Source: Petunia secreta
Taxonomy: Eukaryota; Streptophyta; Magnoliopsida; Solanales; Solanaceae
Direction of reading: 5' to 3'
DNA length: 64,000 bases
Assembly: GCA_029990175.1 (NCBI GenBank)
Contig: JARKIP010000021.1
Coordinates: 22,511,501-22,575,500 of the forward strand
Positions within the stretch are counted from its first letter, which is position 1. The number at the start of each line of letters is the position of its first letter. Shown in pieces: positions 33,760-43,130 of the stretch. The translations under genes and the position numbers were made by a program. A model generated the notes under the pieces. The model was not told where the DNA came from. It saw only the letters and a list, made by a program, of their open reading frames with translations, and ran no database searches.

Positions 33760-34762
33760 ACTTTTTTTTACTAAATATTTCCCTCCTACTAATTTGATTT
33801 TCTAACTTCTTTTTGTTTCATGAAACTGCTTGGCTGTGAATGATGGTGCAGAAATACATGAAGATATTCAAATTGCTGATAGTTTACTTATCCAACATTC
33901 AAGATAATGAAGGTATTCAAACTCTGAATGCATTGCAGTTTATTTTTTTATCTGTCTGTATGTTAATAAGTTTGATACTAGTATTTGAATTTGAAGCACT
34001 TTCAGTCCATATAAGACTGAATTTGTAGGTACTTATGGAGTGTACTTCAGCCTTTCAATATGAAAAACTTCAATCCTTATGATTCCTGAATTTACATTTT
34101 TTAATTGAACTTCAGTACTTATGGAGGAACGTGCAGCCTTTAACTTCTGTCCTCAGGGATAGAAGTTAAACTTAAAATTCTATCGTCGAGGATAAAAGTT
34201 AATACTGGGATATAGGAACTTCAGTCCATGATGATAGAAGTTCAGTCAATGAGGGTAAAAAGAAGTTCAATCCATGTGCGTAGAACTACTAACAACTTCA
34301 GTCCACTAACACACACACACACACACACACACAAAAAAAAAATAGAGTCGATAAAAAAGAAGTTCAATCCATGTAGATGAAAAAAGTTCAGTCCATGAGA
34401 TGAGGATAGAAATTCAGTCAATGGACGTAAAAGAAGTTCAATTCATGTGGGAGTAGAACTTCAGTCCATGTGGTTTGAAATTCCATACTTGGAGACAGAA
34501 GATTATTCCTAGTGGATAGAAAACTCAAACTATATTCTACACACCAAAACACAGAAGTTTGAGCTTCCATCCTTGTGAGTAGAAGTTTGATCTCATGAAC
34601 TAAAAACATCCAACCTTAAAAGACAGAAGTTCAATCAATACTTAGAGACAAAAGTTCAAACTCATTGTTGCAGCATTGGTGAACTTGAAAAACAAAAAAT
34701 TCTGAAAAACTCACAATTTATTACCAACAAAACATAAGAGACAACACATAGATATTATCTTA
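33760..34762 (+). repeat. MULE spacer rich in TTCAGTCCAT-type motifs
   Basis: No credible gene. About a dozen variants of GAAGTTCAGTCCATG are present (for example near 33998, 34205, 34390, 34455), plus a (CA)n run at about 34311-34333. A last small MURA exon after GGTGCAG near 33852 is possible but unsupported. Confidence 0.6.
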
Positions 34763-35305
34763 TCAAGCATCTTCAACATCAGACCCACCACTAGAACTGG
34801 AACTTAAAGGTTCTGTAACATCCTGCCAAATAGTAGCACTTAAAACCACACGATCTGAGGATTCAACAACTCCAAAAAGTATCCTAGTTCCTACTCCAAG
34901 ATTATTACTACAGACAAACTCCCTCCATCCATTAGATTACCTTTCTCTTCCCACTTTTAGGTAGTTCATCCAGAAATGAGTACCATGGCAAATTACAGTT
35001 GCTGGAACATTACGTCTGGGAAGCATAATTGCCAACAATGCTGGCAAAACCTTTGCAACAACAAAAAAAATGAACATCGTTATTATATAAATAACAAATA
35101 ACAAAAATAATACTTTTGAAAGACAAAAATGGTATGAATAACTTACAAACTGATCTGATTCAGTATCCAATTCAGTCAAAACTGCATCAATGAGTGCTGT
35201 AATCTTAGAAATAGAAATTATTTGGTTGTTCTCTTCAATAATAGTAAGGTCTATTTCTATGCTATAATTATAGAAAAGACATTCTGTATTTTTGTGTGTT
35301 GTCAT
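34763..35305 (-). pseudogene. B3-like protein gene, MULE-encoded (copy 2), one stop codon
   Basis: Minus-strand two-exon gene. Exon 1 runs 35305-35147 (53 codons from ATG, MTTHKNTECLF; donor GTAAGTTATT). Exon 2 runs 35050-34763 (acceptor TTGTTGCAAAG), in matching phase. Exon 2 reads VLPALLAIMLPRRNVPATVICHG, a core with MNYLKVGRER-stop-SNGWREFVCSNNLGVGTRIL, the strand VVLSATIW and a Ser/Asp-rich acidic tail ending DVEDA. The NGW..FV....L..G pattern is that of plant B3 DNA-binding domains and aligns with the plus-strand gene at 36110-36639. The TAA at 34937-34939 sits where the relative has Leu, so one base change explains it. B3 domains bind DNA; here the target is unknown. Too divergent to assign to a named B3 subfamily. 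Confidence 0.6.
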
Positions 35306-36109
35306 TTTACAGTTGGATAAAGCTAAAGATTCTTTCTTCTTTTGTTTTGTAGTCTATCCCAACACAACTGACAGAATACATGACCCCAGTAGGATTTAAC
35401 TACACAAGTCACAGAATACATGACCCCAGTAGGATTTAACAACTGCACTGCAATTTCAGTCCATGAGGGGTAGTGAAGTTCAGTCAATGAGGGGGAGTGA
35501 AATTCAGTCAAAAACTGCAATTAATAAAAAAAACTACATAATCCCAGTAGGATTTAACAACTGCACTGCATTTTCATTCCATGAGGGGTAGTACAGTTCA
35601 GTCCATTAGTGGGTACTGAAGTTCAGTCAATGAGGGAAGAGAAGTTCAGTCAAAAACTGCAATTAATTAAAAAAAAAAACTACATAACCTTCTGTAGGAT
35701 TTAACAAACTGCAGTGCAATTTCAGTCCATGAGGGGTAGTGAAGTTCAGTCCATGTGTGGTTAGTGAAGTTCAGTTAATGAAGGTACTGAAGTTCAGGTC
35801 AAAAACTGCAATTAATAACCATAACTGTACAGAAACTGTAAGACCATAAAAAGCATAACTGTACAGAAACTGTAACACCATAGGAAACATAACTGTACAG
35901 AAACTGTAACAGCATAGAAAACATAACTTCTTTGACTACATTTACTGAACCATAGAAAGCATAACTGTACAGAAACTGTAAGACCATCCACTTGGCAGTT
36001 ACTGATTTTTTAACTATAAATACCCCATTTGCAGTTAAAGGAAACTACAAAGTTTATTGACACTTCATCTGATATATACTACATAGTTTTTTTTTTTAGA
36101 AAACAAAAT
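35306..36109. promoter_or_regulatory. Bidirectional intergenic region between the two B3-like genes, with two repeat arrays
   Basis: About 800 bp between divergent starts. Array 1 (about 35370-35820): three ~125-bp units, each with AACTGCACTGCAATTTCAGTCCATGAGG, further TTCAGTC(A/C)ATGAGG copies and CCAGTAGGATTTAAC. Array 2: four copies of AACTGTACAGAAACTGTAA at 35823, 35857, 35891 and 35963 (34, 34 and 72 bp apart), containing the palindrome CTGTACAG. A TATA box TATAAATA lies at 36015, about 95 bp upstream of the plus-strand ATG. No coding sequence seen. Confidence 0.75.
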
Positions 36110-36639
36110 ATGGCAGATGAAAACAATCGTGTGGAGGAACTAGGCAGTTTCGACAAGAAAATAACATCGTCTTACTTTTATAGAGATGATTTTCTATGTT
36201 AAAACAAATGACCAGAGTATTTTTTATATTTTTCATTTAATTTTTTAGTGTTTTCATATTTCGTTTATTAACTGTGAAATATTCTTGCTTTTACATCTTT
36301 CCAGACAGTTGGAAGCAGAGGCTGCCAAGTATAAATAGACTGGCATGCATAATTTGTGATGGTGGACATGATGATGTACATTTTATGAACTTCACAGTTG
36401 GCAAACACGCAAGTTTGTGTAACGGTTGGAAGGGTATGGTTATTAAGAAAGGCTTCAGGATAGGTGATACGCTTCGTTTTGATCACCTATGGCACGAGAT
36501 GATCGACGGTGTTCCATTTGTTGTTTTTGGTGTTTCTCTCATAAACAATCAGGCTGGTGCAGGAGCTGCTGATGATGATTTAAGCAGTGATGATGATGAT
36601 GGTGGAGCACCAGTAGACAATCCAATTTTAATTGAATAA
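36110..36639 (+). CDS. B3-like protein gene, MULE-encoded (copy 1)
   Basis: Two exons. Exon 1 runs from ATG 36110 (MADENNRVEELGSFDKK) to about 36197, with a weak GTTAAA donor. Exon 2 runs 36305-36639 after the acceptor CATCTTTCCAG. The phases join to give about 140 residues without a stop. The body SWKQRLPSIN, then VHFMNFTVGK, LCNGWKGMVIKKGFRIGDTLRF, VPFVVFGV follows the order of a plant B3 DNA-binding fold (NGW, then G-D-x-L-x-F). The C-terminus is acidic (DDDLSSDDDDGG). TATA box 95 bp upstream. It has a diverged paralogue on the opposite strand at 34763-35305. Either a MULE regulatory gene or a captured host gene; duplication within the element and shared regulatory repeats favour the former. 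The exon 1 end is the weakest point. Confidence 0.65.
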
Positions 36640-36760
36640 TTTCTAGTAGTTGTTTTTCGTTTTAATTTAAGCAGTACTATTTGTTTTCTTATTATAATGT
36701 CTATGTTTATGCATGAACTTTAATCTAATTATGTTTTATATATTTGCATCTCTCATTAAT

Positions 36761-37115
36761 AACTGAAATAACTGAAGTAGAAGCTCTGTGTTTAAGTAAA
36801 CACAGAACTTCAATCATCATGGAACAGAACTTCTATCATCATGGATTGAAGTTCTGTCCATGAGGATTGAAGTTCTAGCCACTTGCAAACTGAAATAACT
36901 GAAGTAGAAGCTCTGTGTTTAAGTAAACACATAACTTCAATCATCATGGAACAGAACTTCTATCATCATGGACTGAAGTTCTGTCCATGAGGATTGAAGT
37001 TCTAGCCACTTGCAAACTGAAATAACTGAAGTAGAAGCTCTGTCTTTAAGTAAACACAAATCATCATGGATAGAACTTCTATTATCATGGACTGAAGTTC
37101 TAGCCACTTGCATTT
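36761..37115 (+). repeat. Tandem repeat, 127-bp unit, about 2.8 copies
   Basis: Units start at 36761, 36888 and 37015 with AACTGAAATAACTGAAGTAG. Each contains AACTTCTATCATCATGGA and GAAGTTCTGTCCATGAGG, a variant of the element-wide motif, in both orientations (ATGGACTGAAGTTC also appears). It lies between the 3' ends of the convergent B3-like and 67-aa genes. Confidence 0.85.
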
Positions 37116-37344
37116 GATTCTCTTCTTTCACAGAATTAAAAAAAGACTATACTTGGAATATATGTAAATATAAAAAATTAATAATATACATGAATAACTG
37201 CTGTTACATATATAGTCGCAGAACTTATAAAAAATTCTACACTATAGAAACTTCATACATATTCAGTTATGGAGATGGTGGTGGAAGAGCAGAAAGATCA
37301 AAACGAACATGTGCTGCTATAGCTTCAATACCCTGGGTGATAAT

Positions 37345-37548
37345 TCACACTTGACGCCTTTGGACGTTACGCATATTTTGCATTTCCTGTATTGCATTCT
37401 CCCGGTCCTGCATCTGACGCCTTAAGACTGCAATCTCCCATTGTATATTATTTGGAATCCCTCCTGGTACTGGGGCAAATCCTGGTGCTGATGGTGGTGC
37501 ACCTGATTGTTCTACTTGTGGTGGTTGATTCACACTACTTTCAGACAT
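37345..37548 (-). CDS. 67-aa proline-rich/coiled-coil protein of the MULE
   Basis: ATG at 37548, stop at 37345. The N-terminal half is Pro/Gly/Ser-rich (APPSAPGFAPVPGG) and the C-terminal half is a charged helix suited to a coiled coil (WEIAVLRRQMQDRENAIQEM). A TATA box (TATAAATA on the minus strand, 37626-37633) lies about 80 bp upstream, and beyond it are three direct repeats, so it looks like a real transcription unit despite its size. No family recognised. It sits between the B3-like genes and the Ulp1 gene and shares strand with the latter. Possibly an accessory partner protein; that is inference. Confidence 0.5.
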   Translation of the reverse strand: MSESSVNQPPQVEQSGAPPSAPGFAPVPGGIPNNIQWEIAVLRRQMQDRENAIQEMQNMRNVQRRQV

Positions 37549-37625
37549 TCTTGCACTTGAAGTTTAGAAATCTCAAAATAGATAATCCTAAATAATAAGA
37601 TGATAAGAATTAACAATCAGTTATG

Positions 37626-37762
37626 TATTTATAGAAAAAATTCAATAAAATTGTAACAGTTGCAACTTATAGTTCAAAAGGAACAATAAAATACTAACAG
37701 TTGCAACTTATAGTTCAAAAGGCGCACTAATATTGTAAAAGTTGCAACTTATAGTTCAAAAG
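37626..37762 (-). promoter_or_regulatory. Promoter of the 67-aa gene: TATA box and three 41-bp-spaced repeats
   Basis: AGTTGCAACTTATAGTTCAAAAG (split here as AGTTGCAACTTATAG plus TTCAAAAG) occurs at 37658, 37699 and 37740, exactly 41 bp apart. All copies are upstream of the TATAAATA at 37626-37633, relative to the minus-strand gene. Confidence 0.7.
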
Positions 37763-38020
37763 TCACCAATCTATAACAGGTATAATAAATATTGAACAGT
37801 CACAATGAGGGTAATGAAGTTCAATACATGATGATAGAAGTTCAGTCCATCCATGAGGATAAAACTTCTGTCCCTAAGGATAAAACTTCAGTCCATCCAG
37901 TAGATGGAAGTTGAGGGCATATAAATTGAATTCCAATCCATGTGTGGTAGAAATTCAGTCCATGTGATTTGAACTTCCATCCTTGGAGACAGAAGTTCAT
38001 TCCCCCCCCCTAGTGGACTG

Positions 38021-38061
<41 letters not shown>

Positions 38062-38243
38062 ACACACACACACACAGAGTTGATATAAAACTTCAGTCCA
38101 TAAGGATAAAACTTCAGTCCATCCTGTAGATGGAAGTTGAGGGCATATAAATTGAAGTCCAATCAATGTAGGGTAGAAATTCAGTCCATGTGGTTTGAAC
38201 TTCAATCCTTAGAGACAGACATTCATCCCTAGTGGACTGAACA

Positions 38244-38296
<53 letters not shown>

Positions 38297-38494
38297 GGGG
38301 ATAAAAAAGGTTCACTCCATGAGAATAGAACTTAAGTCCTTAACGGTAAAAAACATCACTGCAACAAAATGGAATTTACATAAATCTGTGCATAATAATC
38401 TGTTCATCTGTACATAATATCTATTTCACCATACATTACCAAAAAACTTTACAAAAAATACTACTAGGAATTCTGAAGATAAAAACAAAAATAT
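37763..38494. repeat. MULE spacer with motif copies and (CA)n arrays
   Basis: No gene. Contains a ~170-bp segment present twice (about 37870-38030 and 38090-38245), with ACTTCAGTCCATCC and GTAGATGGAAGTTGAGGGC, each copy ending in AGTGGACTGAACACACA and a long (CA)n tract. It lies just 3' of the Ulp1 gene. Confidence 0.75.
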
Positions 38495-41400
38495 CTATAA
38501 CTGACACATGTCTTCATTATGTTCTCCATAATCATGATCAATAAATTCAGGTGGAATCTCAAATCCATCCCTAGCCTATGCACGACCATGAGCTCAAAGG
38601 TGACAACCAAACCGCGCCCTGTAATGATGAATTTGATTTGGTTTAACCTTTTCAACATTTTTGCCGCTGGTCAGTAGATCAGCATACCATATTGCAAAAG
38701 CGCCACAACTAGTCCTAAAAAATGAGGCACCAAAACAAAGAGTAAGACATATAAGTAGGCAGGGGGTTATAAATTCAGTCAATTATATCTAATTTGCACT
38801 AAAACTTGCGCAAAAAAGACAAGACTTACGTATCTCGTTGAGTCGGTGATAGTACCCACTGGGTTTTATAGGCTGCATTGAACTTATCGTTTTTCAAAGA
38901 ATCATGTAGGTCCCCAAAGTTGACATACTTAAAAAGATGTGGGAGCACAACAGCATAACCCTTGACGTGGTCGAATTTGTCTGCTAGTGGCCTCTTTGTT
39001 TTGACCATCGAATCATATACACATATTTTCTTCTCGTGCATATCAAAGACTGCTAAAAAGTAATGTGTCACCGTTTGACCAGGTGCTGCTTGCAATCAGC
39101 ATGGAAAATAGAGTTTATCAACTCCACTCCAGGGAATTGAACACCTCCGTTCCATGCCATGAAGGTAATTGCAGATATACTGTCCAAAACCGTCAAGCCA
39201 GATTTCATTACCTGGTATTTTCTTTTTGTCTTTGAATTCTGACTTATAAATAGAGCACATATAACTATCAAAATCGATATCAGTAATTGACAGTGTATGA
39301 GGAAACCGGAACAAATGGTAGCATGCCCTCTTCCTAAGATAATACATAGCAACATCGATATGCTGCAAAAAGAAAAAAAAAGGAACCTGTTTAGTCAATA
39401 CACAGAAAACTAATAACGAACACAGAATAAACCAAAGAACAGAATATGCACTAACATTATCAGTCATAGGGTAGGCAACATCTACAAACTCCAAAAACCA
39501 CTGCTCGTCTGGCTTGATTGTTTCCAACTGATATGGCTTACTGTCGTAATCATTATCGCGTATATAACAAGCACGGTTGTTCCTAATTAAAAAGATACAA
39601 AATACAAAACACATATTACTTTTCCATAAGGAATGAACTTAAGAATATCATAGGCAATGAAGTTCAATCCTATAGGGACAGAACTTTCCACATCCTTGTG
39701 GACAAAAAGTCCATGGCCTTTTGATTAAAGTACAATTCTTATAGATAGAACTTACTCCATATGCACAGAACTTAAATCCATAGGGGGCAGAACTCATGGG
39801 ATAGGAAGTTCAGTCCATAGGGGATTGAACTATAGGTTTCCAAATTCATCCACTATGCACTGAACTTAAAAAACTACAGATAAGAAATCATAAAAAAAAT
39901 ACAAATAGACTTACTGTTCAAATTCAGTGTCATTTCTTTGAAATAGCAAAAAAGATTTAAACTCTTCCAACACTGCTGGACTAATCTTCAAGTGGTGGAA
40001 TGGACAACTACGTCTATAATTATCCTTCCAGTCAGTTGTCTTCTTTTTAGTCCTTGTGGTATCATTTGGAGATAGCAACCACTGACTGGGCTTTCGGTCC
40101 CTTTTCCCCAGAAGACCTTGTTGCTCCAACTGTTCTGCCTTAGTACTTTCAGGGGCTTGGTCACTTGCCTTGGAAATCTCCCTAACAATCGGAACATGCC
40201 TCTCCAATTCCTATGAAAGCATCTCTTGTTTACCTGCTTCATCGACCGATTGACCTTTGCCCACAACAATTCCGTCAGCCTGTTGTTCTTCATTCAGCTC
40301 CTCTTTCTCCTGTTCCTGAGTCATTACTTCTTCTTTGCCCGCTATACCGACTGACTATTGTTTGTCCACAAGACTTTCAAAAGTCTGTTGTTCAGTCAAA
40401 TCAACTTCTCTTCTTGTTTGCTCAATAGCGTGAGCATTCTCCATAACAATCTCAAGAGGCATCTCCTGTTCCTGTGTCGTAATATCTTCTTTGGGTGCTT
40501 CATCAATTGACTGACAGCCAAGAGCCTGCTAATCTTCAGTCATATCCCCATCTCTTTTAACTTGGTTACTTCTATCAACATTCTCCATAACGACATCAAC
40601 AGACATCTCATTTCCCTGCGAAATCACCTCTTCTTCTACTGTTACGTTGACCGACTACCCTTTGTCCAAGAGAATTTTGAATGCCTCTCCTGGTTCTTCT
40701 CTTGCTGCTTGATAACTCACATCAACATTATCCATTTCAACGTCATCGGTCCTCTTCTGTTGCAGAATTATACCTTGTTCTTTTCCAAGTTCACCCTGCT
40801 GCTGATTTTTTGACATATCTTGTTGAATTCTTCAACTCTTGGTGTATCTTCCGCATCAGATGAACCCCCACTACCACTTTCTTGAGTCGGTGGAAGTATA
40901 TTAAAATTAGGCATATCATCATGTAAACTATTTTTCTTCAACTTCTTCCTTTTCCTTTCATAAGTTTTTGGTTGGATGGGTGCAGAAGTTGCACCTGATT
41001 TCTCCACAATCATACCCTGAGGGACCAAGCGTGGTGTCGACAGATCAAGGTCTCCACTTATAAATTGCAATTGAATTTCAAGCACCTCCTTCTGTGCCAC
41101 AGTCAACTCACCAAACATGTCTAATTCACTATCAATTTGTTCATGCATTTGTCTAGGCGTTCCATTGACAAACACACCTTGCGACGCTCCATGCAATTGT
41201 TTAGCTGAATTTAGACCTGCACCACCACCACTAACTTCTTTTTCTTACATCTGAACAGCTTTTTGATTTCCTAACTACACTGCCTTCACTGGAGTCTTGT
41301 CTTTCATATGAAGGAGATTTTGATTTCATGGATACAGCGCCATGACTGAAGTCTTTTCTTACATCTAGAGGAGACTTTCTTTTCCTTCCATCACTAGCAT

Positions 41401-42091
41401 TGCCTCCACATGAATACAAGTTTAAGGAATTATGAAAGCTGCCAGATTGTTCCTTGCCCCTTCTTCCACTAACATCTTTCCTCCAACTTCCTTCCTTTTC
41501 CTCAAAATTTTTAGCAAACTTCTTTATCAAATCAAGAACACAGTCAACCTTCTTATCTACACCACGAATATACTCCATAATATACTCCATATTATACTCC
41601 CTAATATACTCCCTTATGCACCGTCGCTGACTACGCAACCTCTTCCGGAATTTCATATTCACCTTCTGCAAAAACAAAAAAACAGATAGAACTGATAAAA
41701 ATATTCAATTAAAATAAAAACAAAAAAAGATGAATGCACATGATACTTGAAAACTCACTTTAACAATTGCATTAACTAAATCTTGATCAAGCTCTACACC
41801 ATGTGGAGCATCCTACCTATCATCACCAGCACCATCATCCTCAGTCTCAGCACCAACATCATCACTCTCGGCAACACCATCCTCACTCTCAGCACCACCA
41901 TGATCAGTCTGAGCACCACCAATCTCACTCTCATCACAGATATCCTCACTCTCTTTAACAACTTCTTTTCCTTTTAAATGTTTAAATGCAACAACATGTA
42001 CAACAGGACCTGCTTCCGTCACATTCAATTCCACTGACCTTTTTTCTTCCTCAGACAGTACAATTGGAACCATTTTAAATCTATTAAAACT
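38495..42091 (-). pseudogene. Ulp1-type cysteine protease part of the MULE DUF1985-Ulp1 gene
   Basis: Exons by splice signals: 42091-41759, 41665 to about 39915, about 39582-39456, 39362-38830 and 38714-38495. The N-terminal exons are basic/acidic and low-complexity, with degenerate ~40-residue acidic repeats at about 40200-40790. The protease core is at the end: FRFPHTLSITDIDFDS, WLDGFGQYICNYLHGM, HYFLAVFDMHEKKICVYDS (His and Asp), then across an in-phase splice TQRDTTSCGAFAIWYADLL (Gln and nucleophile Cys). All four active-site positions of the C48 family survive. Defects: stops near 41813, 39096 and in the last exon near 38602, frameshifts near 41231 and 40768, and a phase problem at the 39915/39582 splice. 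The 5' exon lies beyond the Sirevirus. Such proteases remove SUMO-like modifiers; the role in MULEs is unknown. Confidence 0.82.
40200..40790 (-). repeat. Degenerate acidic protein repeats in the Ulp1 gene
   Basis: About four ~120-bp units encode variants of SVDEAxKEEVITQEQEM followed by an ENxDxxxQ and LTEQQ stretch, in shifting frames with several stops. Internal expansion of a disordered Glu/Gln-rich linker is the likely origin. Confidence 0.55.
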
Positions 42092-42276
42092 CTATAAAAA
42101 AAAACCATGAGAAATATATTAGCACGTCAGTAAAATAAGAATAAAACTTCTATATGCAGAGATAGAAGTTCAATGCCATAAAGGTTTAAAGTTCACTTCA
42201 GTAAGGCTGAAGAAGTTCAGTCCATGAGGGTAGAACTTTAGTACATGAGGGTAATGAAGTTCAGTCCATGAGGACA

Positions 42277-43081
42277 TGTTAGCTTGGATAAGCTTGGAGT
42301 TTTGACTGATGACTGAGGAACGGATTCAAAGGACCTGTTCCTTTGAATCACTGTAGCAGAATAGATAATTCATGCAAAATCGTTTAATTGAAATATTATT
42401 ATTTATCCTAATACTGACGTGTATCTTGGTAATTATGCAGGCCTAATCAGATATGAAAAGATTGCATAACTAAGGGATAAAGGATTCAGATTCTAGAAGG
42501 AATAATCCAATTAGGACTCAAAGTCAAGGGAGCTTTGGAGTTCGAATTCATCAAGACTTCTTGGCTGCTGGAAGCTATAAATCATGGAGACTATCAGCCA
42601 TAGAAGCATACACAAATACAGAGAGCATCGAGCAAAAGCTAAGAAGAATTATTAGCTTATTTGTGTAATCAGTTAGCTACAGCAGAACTAAGTGAGAACC
42701 TGTTCCTTAGATTGAATCTTGTAAAAGTTCGAGTCTTAGTTCAATTATAGTAAGCAAAAATCAAGTTGTAAACTTTCTGGTTCAAGTCGTGGACTTGACA
42801 CAACTTCACTGATCGTGAGAAAGATCACTAAAGGATTAGAGTTAGTCCTAGGTTAGTAAGAGTGAGTCTTGTAACCAAGTGGGTCTTTTTACATAGTGAA
42901 GTTGAAATCCTACTTGAGAAGTAGGTCATGGTTTTTTGATCCCGTGTCTAGGGGTTTTTCCACGCTAATATCTGGTGTTCAATTACTTACAGTTTTAATT
43001 CCGCACATCGTAGGGTAAAGGAACACATTTTAAGGAACTGGTCCTTAAAACAGTAAAGTGGTGTAATCGTGGGAAATAACA
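42277..43081 (+). repeat. 5' LTR of the Sirevirus
   Basis: 805 bp with TG...CA ends. TATA box GCTATAAATC near 42574. Includes three GGAACWGKTCC-like near-palindromes (42331, 42698, 43032). Confidence 0.96.
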
Positions 43082-43083
43082 AT

Positions 43084-43095
43084 TGGTATCAGAGC
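43084..43095 (+). promoter_or_regulatory. Primer-binding site of the Sirevirus
   Basis: TGGTATCAGAGC two bases after the LTR, complementary to the initiator tRNA-Met 3' end. Confidence 0.92.
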
Positions 43096-43130
43096 AGGTT
43101 ATCCTTGAAAAGGCTAACACCTAGGATTAG

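Noticed and set aside
36761..37115. Regular direct repeats suggestive of a CRISPR array
   Set aside because: The units are 127 bp with no spacer/repeat distinction, in a eukaryotic transposon; ordinary tandem duplication.
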